Of a stretch of 64,000 nt of DNA, positions 45,575-54,649 are shown piece by piece. The first letter of the stretch is position 1. The number at the start of each line of letters is the position of its first letter. Below the pieces are notes generated by a model. That model was not told where the DNA came from. It made no database searches and saw only the letters and a list, made by a program, of their open reading frames with translations. The DNA is from Psychroflexus torquis ATCC 700755 (GTDB lineage: Bacteria; Bacteroidota; Bacteroidia; Flavobacteriales; Flavobacteriaceae), in assembly GCF_000153485.2 (NCBI RefSeq), contig NC_018721.1, forward strand, positions 1,860,001 through 1,924,000, in the 5' to 3' direction. The translations under genes were made by a program, and so were the position numbers.

Positions 45575-46228
45575 ATGGCTTCAGATATTTAATAGAATTA
45601 TGTTAAGCCTTTGTTCTATTTACATCAAAAGAACGAGGATATTTCTTTGTCTGATTTAGGAAGAATTGCAGGTAAGTAAGCCCACTGCAAACGATATGAT
45701 AAAAAATTACAAACTGAAGGGGTTATAATTTCAAAAAAATGCAAACCGATAAGAATAACCGAAAAAGGTAAACAACGGGCCGCTGAAATTATCAGAAAGC
45801 ACCGATTGTCTGAAATGTTTTTAATGAAAATAATGAAATTTGGTTGGGAAGAGGTTCATGAAATTGCGGAAGAATTAGAGCATATTAAAACAGATAAATT
45901 TTTTAACCGAATGGATGAGTTGATGGGATTTCCAAGAATAGACCCACACGGTTCGCCACTAACTGATAAAAACGGAAATTTCAATAGACCTAACTACAAT
46001 CGGCTTTCTCAAATTTCCGTACAATCAACTATTATAGTAAAAGCATTACGGGATAGTTCCAACGAATTTTTATTGTTCTTGAATAACAAATCAATCCAAC
46101 TCAATACAAAAATTACTGTTGACCATATTGAAGTTTTTGATGGAAGTTTAACTGTTTCGTTTGATGGTTATACAGATGTGGTTTTAGGCAAATCCATTTG
46201 TGACCGAATTTTGGTTGAAGAGGTTTGA
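45575..46228 (+). pseudogene. DtxR/MntR-family metal-dependent regulator, disrupted
   Basis: Homology starts near 45598 (NYVKPLFYLHQKNEDISLSDLGRIAG), preceded by two in-frame stops. At 45672 the expected GVSKPTAND reads GK-stop after loss of 2 bases. Loss of one more base in the A-run near 45705 restores frame, and from there ITEKGKQRAAEIIRKHRLSEMFLMKIMKFGWEEVHEIAEELEHI runs to a normal C-terminus with an FeoA/SH3-like domain. An ATG at 45806 could yield only the dimerisation/metal half without DNA binding. It sits divergently to the operon it likely controlled. Confidence 0.85.
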
Positions 46229-46245
46229 TTTTTTTATTAGCTCTA

Positions 46246-46455
46246 ATACCAAATTAGACCTATAATGGCGCAATAAATCGTTTTACCGAAATGAATTCGG
46301 CACAGGCTTTCTTCGCCTGCTTTTCATTAAAAATAATTACCGTAGCTAAGGCTATGCTAGTTATTTTTGATTTCAATCAATCAAAAAACCTGTGCTGAGC
46401 TACGTCATAGCATAATTCAATTTATTCATACGGCATTATAAATATAATTTGGTAT
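46246..46455. mobile_element. 210-bp MITE, best-preserved copy
   Basis: The ends ATACCAAATTA and TAATTTGGTAT are inverted repeats. Inside, the sequence has long internal complementarity (GCTATGCTAGTTATTTTTGAT, and CAATAAATCG near one end). No gene is present. Related copies are at 25760 (split by IS630) and 34745. Its ends match the IS630 ends. From 46456 to 46650 no gene is recognised. Confidence 0.8.
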
Positions 46456-46654
46456 AAATCAATTTATAGGAGAACTAAAAAAATGGTAAGAATATCATAG
46501 CTGGTAATTCTTAAATGTGTGGGGGATGGCAATAAACAGCTCTTTTATTTTTAGTGGTCGTGGCTTATTATGGTTGTGGGAAAATAATTGTGCTGTTTGC
46601 AGGGTCGGGTTTTAGTGGTAGTTCGGATTTATTTAGCATCCACTTAAAGTTTAG

Positions 46655-46799
46655 GATAGGAATATGTAGCCAAATGAAAGAGTAAAAAGCTAGCTTTAAT
46701 CGCCGTAGCCAAGAAGATACTCAAAAACTGTTTTGCCGTTGCAAAAACAGGCAAGCCTTATGTTGAAAGTTACATTTCTGTGTTACCTAGATATATAGA
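46655..46799 (+). pseudogene. IS110-family transposase relic, C-terminal tail
   Basis: The frame reads YVAK-stop-KSKKLALIAVAKKILKNCFAVAKTGKPYVESYISVLPR, the extreme C-terminus of IS110 transposase. It directly abuts the left end of IS4 copy 1 at 46803, which probably truncated the surrounding DNA. Confidence 0.8.
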
Positions 46800-48066
46800 A
46801 GAACTCAAGTTTCGCACCTAATCAATTTCACTTAACACCTTGATGATTAAAGCTATGGGTATTTGTTAGAAACCCATAACTCTCAATATCCTCTATTATT
46901 TTGGATGTAATAAGTTCAATATCAATTGATTCTACTAGTTTTTCCAAATTGGTTAAAATTAAGTTGACAACTGCCAATATTCTGATATTCAGCTTATTTT
47001 CAATATAATCCTGTTTTAAATCTTTAAATAATCCGCCTATGGTTTCATAAGCCTCCATTCTGTACCGAATACTTGTGAGCAGATATTGGGTCATTGCAAT
47101 TGTTATTTGTGCAATCTGGACATCAAAATTGGTAGACTGACACTTTCCAAGACCAAAGAGCTGCTTGGCTTCTTTAAAAAAGACTTCAATTGACCATCGA
47201 ATACTATATACTTCAATTGCTTTTACAAATTTGAGTGATGTATCAGTGGTTATTAAGGTGTGCCATTTGCCGTTCTTCCCACGCTTCGAAATAAAGAGAG
47301 CAACCTTGAGCCCATCAATTTCAGCTATGTAATGATGGTAGTAGTAATTGAATTTACGACAGCGCTTGGGCTTTGCTTTCTGTTTTTTAAGTTGTGCTAA
47401 AGTTTTGACCTTTGATCTGACTTCAATTTTACTATTGTATTTATACATCCCAATAATATGGGTCGAACTGCAAATACTTCGTAACTTTTTAAGTAATCCC
47501 ACACTTGTAAACCAGGTATCTATTAAAATATAGTCTACAGAAATTTTACGCTTTACAACCCTGGAAAACATTTGCACTACTAGGTCTGTTTTCTTTTTAT
47601 TGAGTTCCCTATACCTCTTTGCCGCAACTGTTTTACTACATCTTGGTGTCTTCTTTTGGGCCTTACGCTGCTTTGCGGTTAGACCATATTTTAATCTTGA
47701 TGTTTTGCTCTCACGGTGCAGACTAAAATCAATGGGGATAAAAACACTTCCATTCCAATACCCAGCCACAAGTAGCTTGAAACCTAAATAGTAGGTCTTT
47801 GACACATGGTTGTAGATCTTTGAGACTCCTTCAATAGTCTTTCCTGTTTTTGAAAGATCAGTATCATCAAAGATCAAGCATCTTGTAGGGTCTGCTGAGG
47901 GGGTGAAGAGTTCATCTTTCAATAGATATTGCTTTACAAACTGGGCCAAAAAAGCTCTCCAATTAATTTTTTGATTTGCCAAGATTCGATAGTATGAATC
48001 TTTTCCACATTTATTAAGTTCTGGATCTTTGTCAGTTGTAAGTCCATAAATAGAATTAATTCCAAT

Positions 48067-49147
48067 GGCTCTAGTTTAATACAGCTATTATATGTATATT
48101 TAGATTATGAACATAGATAATCTAAAAGAGGAAATACTATCACTATCCACTCTAGATCGTGATAATCTGTTAAAGGATATTACAGATTCACTTGAGCATA
48201 ATCAATTGGTTGAGCGGGCTTCCCGTCGCCATATTTTAGATAATAAAATGGGCGGATGCCCACATTGTTTACATGAAAAATATGTTCGTTTTGGAGTTGA
48301 CAAAGGCTCGCAGCGCTATAAGTGCAAGTCTTGCAATAGAAGCTTTACTGAATATACTGGCACTTGGATGGCGGGACTTCAAAGAAAGGATATGATTTCA
48401 TCTTATTTAAGTCTTATGGTTCAAGAAAAAAGTTTAGATAAAATAAGTTCAGAATTAGGCATCAATAAAAAGACAGCCTTTGATTGGCGTCATAAGATAT
48501 TAGCTTCATTCGATACTAAAAATGACGATGACCAAGACAACTTTACAGGTATTACAGAGAGTGACGAAACCTTTTTCCTAAGATCAGAAAAAGGTATGGA
48601 GGTAAAAGATAGGGAATCAAGAAAAAGAGGCGGTAAGTCTAAAAAGAGAGGTATAAGTAAAGATCAAGTTGCGGTAATTGTAACACAGGATAGAAAATCA
48701 ACATTAGACCTTAGCGTGGCTAAACTCGGTCGAATAGGAAAAGTAGATATAGAAAATGCTATCGGTAAACGTGTTATAAAGGATATAACCATATTGTGTA
48801 GCGATGCCCATCACAGTTATAAAGGGTTTGCCAAAGATAGCGAAACAGAGTTCCACATCGTAAATGCATCAAAAGGAGAAAGAGTAAAAGGAAAGTATCA
48901 CATACAACACGTTAATTCTACTCACAATAGAGTTAAAAAATGGATTGAAAATACCTTTTGGGGAGTATCAACAAAATATCTACAACAATATATGAATTGG
49001 TATCGAATAAAGGAAAATATAAAGTCTAGAAGCGATAGAGCCAACGCCTTTGTGGAAGAAACAATTGCTCTAGGTACATTGAAACGGTATAATCAAATCG
49101 AATCTAGATATGAAAACTTAATATCAACGCAGACCTAAACTAGAGCC
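48067..49147 (+). mobile_element. IS1595-family insertion sequence
   Basis: The element is 1,081 bp. Its terminal inverted repeats start GGCTCTAGTTTA on both ends, and it is flanked by the 8-bp target duplication ATTCCAAT (48059-48066 and 49148-49155). This is the duplication length known for IS1595. It is inserted in the 5' coding part of IS4 copy 1. It is intact, so insertion is recent relative to the IS4. Confidence 0.95.
48107..49138 (+). CDS. IS1595 transposase
   Basis: This 343-residue transposase has an N-terminal zinc ribbon (CPHCLHEKYVRFG...YKCKSCNRSF, four Cys, about residues 51-80) and the ISXO2-like DDE domain. Visible parts are ITESDETFF (first Asp), CSDAHHSYKGFA (second Asp), and HVNSTHNRVKKWIENTFWGVSTKYLQQYMNWYRI (conserved final block). 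The frame is intact and runs nearly end to end of the element. Confidence 0.95.
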   Translation: MNIDNLKEEILSLSTLDRDNLLKDITDSLEHNQLVERASRRHILDNKMGGCPHCLHEKYVRFGVDKGSQRYKCKSCNRSFTEYTGTWMAGLQRKDMISSYLSLMVQEKSLDKISSELGINKKTAFDWRHKILASFDTKNDDDQDNFTGITESDETFFLRSEKGMEVKDRESRKRGGKSKKRGISKDQVAVIVTQDRKSTLDLSVAKLGRIGKVDIENAIGKRVIKDITILCSDAHHSYKGFAKDSETEFHIVNASKGERVKGKYHIQHVNSTHNRVKKWIENTFWGVSTKYLQQYMNWYRIKENIKSRSDRANAFVEETIALGTLKRYNQIESRYENLISTQT

Positions 49148-49465
49148 ATTCCAATAAGGGGCAAAATCAAGAGTGTAGCGATCAAATCCTCAAATGAAAA
49201 ACCCGCCTTTTTGCACCAACTGAATTGTTTTTTTATTCTATTGAAGCCTAAAATATTTAGATGTGCCCGTAAATAGTCTGAATTAAACCAAACCTTATTA
49301 AACTTCCCTTTTATTTCTTGAACTTTTGCAATATATTCGTGTTGTAGCATGTTTTGTACTTTGTGTTTAGTTACTTAAAGATACAGTAAAACCAGGGGTT
49401 TCCCTTGGTTTTCATGCTATTTTTTTCCAATTAAACCCTGTAAATAATGGGTGCGAAACTTGAGT

Positions 49466-50135
49466 TATTTAATAATCTTTCAACTTCTTTTATTCGTTTC
49501 ACCGTAACTTTTCTTAGGTCTGTTTTCTTTTGGAAAAATCTCCTTATTACACCTATTCCATCACTCACTAATCTTAGTGATCAAACTATGCTCATGGCAG
49601 ATAATAAGAATATTGAGGCTGATTATAATTTAGTTTCTGATGTTCCAGATGGCTTTATTACCCTTAGATCTGTAATGAAGAACGGAAACTTAAAAAAAAT
49701 AACCAAGCATTTGAATATGCTTCTACAACTGCATTTACTAGATTGTGGGACTCTTATTTTTCTAGTAAATTCAATAATTATTCTGACAATAAAATGGATA
49801 TAGAAATAGAGTTAGTCGACCTTTTGCTTATTAAGAGATCAGCCTCATCTATTGGGTCAACACTCTTGACTGGAAATAGTCAATACAATGTCAATGCAGT
49901 CGCAGTGATACACGTCAATACAACTTATAAGGGTAAGGATTATGAAAACGAATTTGAAGTAAATGCATCAGCTTATAATGAAAGTCAAAAAATTGGAAAC
50001 GGCAATAGTTCATTCTCAATTACTGCATCCAACCCTATGCAACAAAGGGCTAAACTTCTTGAAAGTTGTTTAAACAAATCAATTATTCAATTTGATAATT
50101 TTGTGAGTAATGTAATCATGGAAAGCGAAAATTAA
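49466..50135 (+). pseudogene. Truncated gene of unknown function between IS4 copies
   Basis: Coding sequence runs NLSTSF...SLTNLSDQTMLMADNKNIEADYNLVSDVPDGFITLRS, shifts frame in an A8 run near 49691, and continues NNQAFEYASTTAFTRLWDSYFSSKFNNYSDNKMDIEIELVDLLLIKRSA to the stop at 50135. The 5' end was removed by IS4 copy 1. The product is an unrecognised beta-rich protein. Its original terminator is now beyond IS4 copy 2, at 51765. Confidence 0.6.
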
Positions 50136-50160
50136 TTAAAGTGTAAATACTTACTTAATT

Positions 50161-51734
50161 ACTCAAGTTTCGCACCTAATCAATTTCACTTAACACCTTG
50201 ATGATTAAAGCTATGGGTATTTGTTAGAAACCCATAACTCTCAATATCCTCTATTATTTTGGATGTAATAAGTTCAATATCAATTGATTCTACTAGTTTT
50301 TCCAAATTGGTTAAAATTAAGTTGACAACTGCCAATATTCTGATATTCAGCTTATTTTCAATATAATCCTGTTTTAAATCTTTAAATAATCCGCCTATGG
50401 TTTCATAAGCCTCCATTCTGTACCTAATACTTGTAAGCAGATATTGGGTCATTGCAATTGTTATTTGTGCAATCTGGACATCAAAATTGGTAGACTGACA
50501 CTTTCCAAGGCCAAAGAGCTGCTTGGCTTCTTTAAAAAAGACTTCAATTGACCATCGAATACTATATACTTCAATTGCTTTTACAAATTTGAGTGATGTA
50601 TCGGTGGTTATTAAGGTGTGCCATTTGCCGTTCTTCCCACGTTTTGAGATAAAGAGAGCAACCTTGAGCCCATCAATTTCAGCTATGTAATGATGGTAGT
50701 AGTAATTGAATTTACGACAGCGCTTGGGCTTTGCTTTCTGTTTTTTAAGTTGTGCTAAAGTTTTGACCTTTGATCTGACTTCAATTTTACTATTGTATTT
50801 ATACATCCCAATAATATGGGTCGAACTGCAAATACTTCGTAACTTTTTAAGTAATCCCACACTTGTAAACCAGGTATCTATTAAAATATAGTCTACAGGA
50901 ATTTTACGCTTTACAACCCTGGAAAACATTTGCACTACTAGGTCTGTTTTCTTTTTATTGAGTTCCCTATACCTCTTTGCCGCAACTGTTTTACTACATC
51001 TTGGTGTCTTCTTTTGGGCCTTACGCTGCTTTGCGGTTAGACCATATTTTAATCTTGATGTTTTGCTCTCACGGTGCAGACTAAAATCAATGGGGATAAA
51101 AACACTTCCATTCCAATACCCAGCCACAAGTAGCTTGAAACCTAAATAGTAGGTCTTTGACACATGGTTGTAGATCTTTGAGACTCCTTCAATAGTCTTT
51201 CCTGTTTTTGAAAGATCAGTATCATCAAAGATCAAGCATCTTGTAGGGTCTGCTGAGGGCGTGAAGAGTTCATCTTTCAATAGATATTGCTTTACAAACT
51301 GGGCCAAAAAAGCTCTCCAATTAATTTTTTGATTTGCCAAGATTCGATAGTATGAATCTTTTCCACATTTATTAAGTTCTGGATCTTTGTCAGTTGTAAG
51401 TCCATAAATAGAATTAATTCCAATAAGGGGCAAAATCAAGAGCGTAGCGATCAAATCCTCAAATGAAAAACCCGCCTTTTTGCACCAACTGAATTGTTTT
51501 TTTATTCTATTGAAGCCTAAAATATTTAGATGTGCCCGTAAATAGTCTGAATTAAACCAAACCTTATTAAACTTCCCTTTTATTTCTTGAACTTTTGCAA
51601 TATATTCGTGTTGTAGCATGTTTTGTACTTTGTGTTTAGTTACTTAAAGATACAGTAAAACCAGGGGTTCCCCTTGGTTTTCATGCTATTTTTTTCCAAT
51701 TAAACCCTGTAAATAATGGGTGCGAAACCTGAGT
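50161..51734 (-). mobile_element. Complete IS4-family element, copy 2
   Basis: The element is 1,574 bp with 16-bp terminal inverted repeats (ACTCAAGTTTCGCACC, one mismatch at the right end). It is flanked by the 5-bp repeat TAATT (50156-50160 and 51735-51739). It lies between a truncated gene and that gene's terminator. It is nearly identical to copy 1, so one is a recent daughter of the other or of a common donor. Confidence 0.93.
50186..51619 (-). CDS. IS4-family transposase
   Basis: This 477-residue transposase is intact. It has an N-terminal helical region, DDE residues in IFDDTDLSKTG, YILIDTWFTSV and the Y-x2-R-x3-E-x6-K signature (YSIRWSIEVFFKEAK), and a C-terminal helical tail. The start at 51619 (MLQHEYIAKVQEIKGKF) leaves a ~115-bp leader within the IS. 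It could also mobilise copy 1, whose own gene is broken. Confidence 0.95.
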   Translation of the reverse strand: MLQHEYIAKVQEIKGKFNKVWFNSDYLRAHLNILGFNRIKKQFSWCKKAGFSFEDLIATLLILPLIGINSIYGLTTDKDPELNKCGKDSYYRILANQKINWRAFLAQFVKQYLLKDELFTPSADPTRCLIFDDTDLSKTGKTIEGVSKIYNHVSKTYYLGFKLLVAGYWNGSVFIPIDFSLHRESKTSRLKYGLTAKQRKAQKKTPRCSKTVAAKRYRELNKKKTDLVVQMFSRVVKRKIPVDYILIDTWFTSVGLLKKLRSICSSTHIIGMYKYNSKIEVRSKVKTLAQLKKQKAKPKRCRKFNYYYHHYIAEIDGLKVALFISKRGKNGKWHTLITTDTSLKFVKAIEVYSIRWSIEVFFKEAKQLFGLGKCQSTNFDVQIAQITIAMTQYLLTSIRYRMEAYETIGGLFKDLKQDYIENKLNIRILAVVNLILTNLEKLVESIDIELITSKIIEDIESYGFLTNTHSFNHQGVK

Positions 51735-51764
51735 TAATTACACAATTTAAAATATTTATTACAT

Positions 51765-51795
51765 CAGCCTAAAGTAAATAATTCACTTTAGGCTG
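51765..51795 (+). terminator. Terminator orphaned by IS4 copy 2
   Basis: CAGCCTAAAGT and ACTTTAGGCTG form an 11-bp stem followed by TTTTT on the + strand. It fits the truncated + strand gene ending at 50135, from which it was separated by the IS4 insertion. Confidence 0.85.
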
Positions 51796-51799
51796 TTTT

Positions 51800-52265
51800 T
51801 GATTAAACAAGTTTATTCAAGTCTAAATTTAATCATCAAAGGATATGAATCGTAAAATGGAAACCTAAAAAATATTCATTACTCGACAAATTAGACACCA
51901 TAAAAGAGTTAGTGTTAACTTATAAACGGGTAAAGTGAAAACCGAAATCTTTATTATTACAAAAATTACATACTATAAAAGAGCAAAAGGGAAACAATAC
52001 GCGCGCGCGAAGAATTACACAAGTTAAAAAGACTAAAACCATACGAATCGTACTACCCTAAAAGAAAGTATTTTTAAAGTAATTTTTTTTTCGACATTAA
52101 AAAGGGAAGCTGAATCAAGTCATAAATGCAACTTGAGCATTAAATAACAATTGATTTATTAAAAATTTAATATTCTTATTAAGAGTTTATAGGCCCAATT
52201 ATATTAATTCTTAAACAGTTTTTCGATATTCAGTTTTAAAGGGTTTGAAATCTCTTCAACTAACT
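51800..52265. other. Intergenic stretch without recognised gene
   Basis: AT-rich, no convincing frame. An alternating CG run (ACGCGCGCGCGA, 51999-52010) stands out in this low-GC context. Loose repeats of ATAAAAGAG motifs occur at about 51900 and 51975. Confidence 0.5.
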
Positions 52266-52295
52266 AAAAAGCCTCTACAGTTTTTGTAGAGGCTT
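52266..52295 (-). terminator. Terminator of the DUF285-repeat gene
   Basis: AAAGCCTCTACA and TGTAGAGGCTTT make a 12-bp stem with a T-rich loop, 30 bp past the minus-strand stop at 52325. Confidence 0.9.
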
Positions 52296-52324
52296 TAATA
52301 ATTAAAATATTTTACAATAAATAA

Positions 52325-54118
52325 TTACTTCACAATTAATCGCCTTACAAATTGTTGGTTATCTACTGTTGTAAACTGAACAAAATAATTACCCGCATCT
52401 ACTCCTGAAACATCAAGACCATGAGTTATTTGACTTGCCGAGAAGATCTTAATGTCTCGACCTAACATATCAATCAATTTAATTTTAGAAAGAATTATTT
52501 GCCCATCATTTTCTATAAACACTTTTGAATTTGAGGGGTTAGGATATATTAGAATATTAAATCCAATAGCGTCTGGGTTTGTTGTTGATAAGTTACACTC
52601 TGCACCCCAATTTGGGAAGAAGTCGTCTTGCAAAGCAGAGTTAAAAGCAAAACCTTGGGGTTCATTTGGTATTTGCTCTACGCACCATCCTAATAGATCT
52701 TGGTTAAATGAAGTTGCGCTTAAAAACATACTTCCCATTCCAGTTACTTGACTTATATCCCAATTATTTAGGGGTTGGTCAAATGATGATGCGCCTCTAA
52801 ACATAGAATACATAGCAGTTACCCCACTTATATCCCAATTATCGAGAGGTTGGTTAAATGACTCTGCATTTTGAAACATAATCCTCATATCAGTGACTTG
52901 GCTTACATCCCAATTATTTAGGGGTTGGTTAAATGACTCTGCATAAGAAAACATAGCTTCCATAACCCAAACTTGACTTACATCCCAATTATTTAGAGGT
53001 TGGTCAAAAGATATTGCAAGATAAAACATAACAGCCATATCTGTAACATTACTTACATCCCAATTATTTAGAGGTTGGTCAAATGATTCTGCACCATAAA
53101 ACATAAACTTCATGTTAGAAACATTACTTACATCCCAAGAATCGAGAAATTGGTCAAAAGATTTTGCACCATCAAACATAGATCCCATATCTATAACATT
53201 ACTTACATCCCAAGAATTAAGGGGTTGGTTAAAAGATGCAGCCCTATTAAACATGCCCTCCATATTAGTAACACTACTTACATCCCAGCTGTTTAAAGGT
53301 TGGTTAAATGGAGTTCTCGAAAACATACCTATCATATTTTTAACCTTACTTACATCCCAATTATTTAGGGGTTGGTTAAATGAAGTTGCATTAGCAAACA
53401 TACCACTCATATAAGTAACATTACTTACATTCCAATTATTAAGGGGTTGGTTAAATGAAGCTGCATTAGCAAACATCGAAGCCATAGAAGTTACTTGGCT
53501 TACATCCCAATTGTCAAGGGGTTGGTCAAATGACTCTGCACGATTAAACATGCTTCGCATATTAGTAACATTACTCACATCCCAAGAATTCAAGGGTTGG
53601 TTAAAAGAAGTAGCGTTATAAAACATAATATTCATACCTGTAACATTACTTACATCCCAAGAATCGAGAGGTTGGTTAAAAGATGTTGCATAAAACATGC
53701 TTTTCATATCTGTAACATTACTTACATCCCAAGAATCGAGAGGTTGGTTAAAAGATGTTGCACCATAAAACATAGCAGCCATATCTGTAACATTACTTAC
53801 ATCCCAATTATTTAGGGGTTGGTCAAATGAAGTTGCATTATAAAACATAAATCCCATATCACTTATACCACTTGTACAGGTTAAGGTGATATCGGGATTT
53901 TGTTGATCATTATAATAAAAGAATGCAATAAGTTGTGCACGACTCCTTTTTGTAAAGGTTTTGGCTTCACCGTTAATGGTTAAGGTTCCTGTGTCTCCAA
54001 ATTCAGCCTCTGGACATAGGCAAGTCATCCCATTGGGGGCAAGATAAAAATCTGGGTTGTCTTGGGCGTAAAATGTAAGTGTAAAAAGAAATGTGGTTAT
54101 AAGTAATAGTTTTTTCAT
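52325..54118 (-). CDS. DUF285/BspA-like repeat surface protein with T9SS sorting domain
   Basis: This 597-residue protein has a signal peptide (1-19) and about 15 tandem ~24-residue repeats (about 85-470) of the type SFNQPLNNWDVSNVTDMxxMFxxA (PF03382/DUF285, a leucine-rich-repeat-like fold). A C-terminal Por sorting domain (about 520-597: NILIYPNPSNSKVFI...GLDVSGVDAGNYFVQF..RRLIVK) follows. It is exported by T9SS and attached to the surface; an adhesin-like role is usual for the family. Two repeats are one or two residues short. Near-identical repeats at DNA level suggest copy-number change by slippage. Confidence 0.92.
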   Translation of the reverse strand: MKKLLLITTFLFTLTFYAQDNPDFYLAPNGMTCLCPEAEFGDTGTLTINGEAKTFTKRSRAQLIAFFYYNDQQNPDITLTCTSGISDMGFMFYNATSFDQPLNNWDVSNVTDMAAMFYGATSFNQPLDSWDVSNVTDMKSMFYATSFNQPLDSWDVSNVTGMNIMFYNATSFNQPLNSWDVSNVTNMRSMFNRAESFDQPLDNWDVSQVTSMASMFANAASFNQPLNNWNVSNVTYMSGMFANATSFNQPLNNWDVSKVKNMIGMFSRTPFNQPLNSWDVSSVTNMEGMFNRAASFNQPLNSWDVSNVIDMGSMFDGAKSFDQFLDSWDVSNVSNMKFMFYGAESFDQPLNNWDVSNVTDMAVMFYLAISFDQPLNNWDVSQVWVMEAMFSYAESFNQPLNNWDVSQVTDMRIMFQNAESFNQPLDNWDISGVTAMYSMFRGASSFDQPLNNWDISQVTGMGSMFLSATSFNQDLLGWCVEQIPNEPQGFAFNSALQDDFFPNWGAECNLSTTNPDAIGFNILIYPNPSNSKVFIENDGQIILSKIKLIDMLGRDIKIFSASQITHGLDVSGVDAGNYFVQFTTVDNQQFVRRLIVK

Positions 54119-54470
54119 AATAAAGGGTTTTACTTGGTATTTGGATTCAAGTCATAAATGCATCTTCAGCATTAAATAGAAATTGATTCATTTCAAATAT
54201 AAGATTTTCATAATTAAACCTTTTTCTAGGTCTTAGATATAATTTCTCTTGTATCTGTTTTATTTGGCAATCAGTGATTTCTGTAAAGACTGTTTTAAAA
54301 AAAATCTATAATGATTAAATCTAAAAGTTGCATTTAATAGTTGAATTCAAAGAATTAATAGAGAGAAAGCAACAAAAAATTCAATGCAAGTAAATAACTT
54401 ATATTAAACCTTAAAGAGGGGTTATTTTAATTTGTGGGTTACAAATGTGGGTTACAAGTTGATAAACAAA
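54119..54470. other. Intergenic stretch upstream of the DUF285 gene
   Basis: Mostly AT-rich leader or promoter DNA. A direct repeat GTGGGTTACAA occurs twice at 54434-54458, close to the tRNA terminator. I looked for a tRNA-end duplication that would mark an integration site and found none. No gene is seen. Confidence 0.5.
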
Positions 54471-54499
54471 AAAGCCTAACTATCTGATAGTCAGGCTTT
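54471..54499 (-). terminator. Terminator of tRNA-Cys
   Basis: AAAGCCT-ACTATC and GATAGT-AGGCTTT pair with one mismatch, followed by a U-rich stretch on the minus strand, 17 bp downstream of the tRNA. Confidence 0.85.
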
Positions 54500-54516
54500 A
54501 ATCTATGTATTGTTGA

Positions 54517-54586
54517 GGTGTCGAGCGGATTCGAACCGCTGTAGATGGTTTTGCAGACCACTGCCTAGCCACTCGGCCACGACACC
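54517..54586 (-). tRNA. tRNA-Cys (GCA)
   Basis: The 70-nt cloverleaf reads from GGTGTCG at 54586. The acceptor stem GGTGTCG pairs with CGACACC, the D-arm is GCCGAGTGGCTAGGC, the anticodon loop CTGCAAA has anticodon GCA, and the T-arm contains GGTTCGAATCC. CCA is not encoded. A terminator follows. Confidence 0.97.
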
Positions 54587-54649
54587 TTTTTTGAAGACTG
54601 CAAATTTAAGAATTTTTTTTTATTCCCAATGCTAATCTATCAATTAGAT

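Larger units (their letters stand above)
46828..49350 (-). pseudogene. IS4 transposase split by IS1595 insertion
   Basis: The N-terminal ~65 codons are at 49350-49156 and the remainder at 48066-46828. Together they would make the same 477-residue DDE transposase as copy 2, including FDDTDLS, LIDTWF and the YREK signature YSIRWSIEVFFKEAK. An internal ATG-less stretch and an 1,081-bp insertion prevent translation. Only a few substitutions separate it from copy 2. Confidence 0.92.
46803..49465 (-). mobile_element. IS4-family element copy 1, interrupted by IS1595
   Basis: The ends ACTCAAGTTTCGCACC (46803) and its complement GGTGCGAAACTTGAGT (to 49465) match copy 2 at 50161. Without the inserted IS1595 the element would be about 1.57 kb. 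Flanking 5-mers do not match (AAAGA-like left, TATTT right), so no target duplication remains on the outside; the flanks have been rearranged or eroded. Confidence 0.9.

Noticed and set aside
46803..51739. Composite transposon formed by two IS4 copies
   Set aside because: Copy 2 has its own 5-bp target duplication, copy 1 has none, and the enclosed gene is truncated; this fits separate insertions better.
52720..53860. CRISPR-like regular repeats
   Set aside because: The periodic DNA is an in-frame protein repeat (DUF285) with no spacers, and no cas genes are nearby.
54434..54586. tRNA-Cys as integration site
   Set aside because: I found no duplicated tRNA 3' end and no integrase; the GTGGGTTACAA repeat does not match the tRNA.
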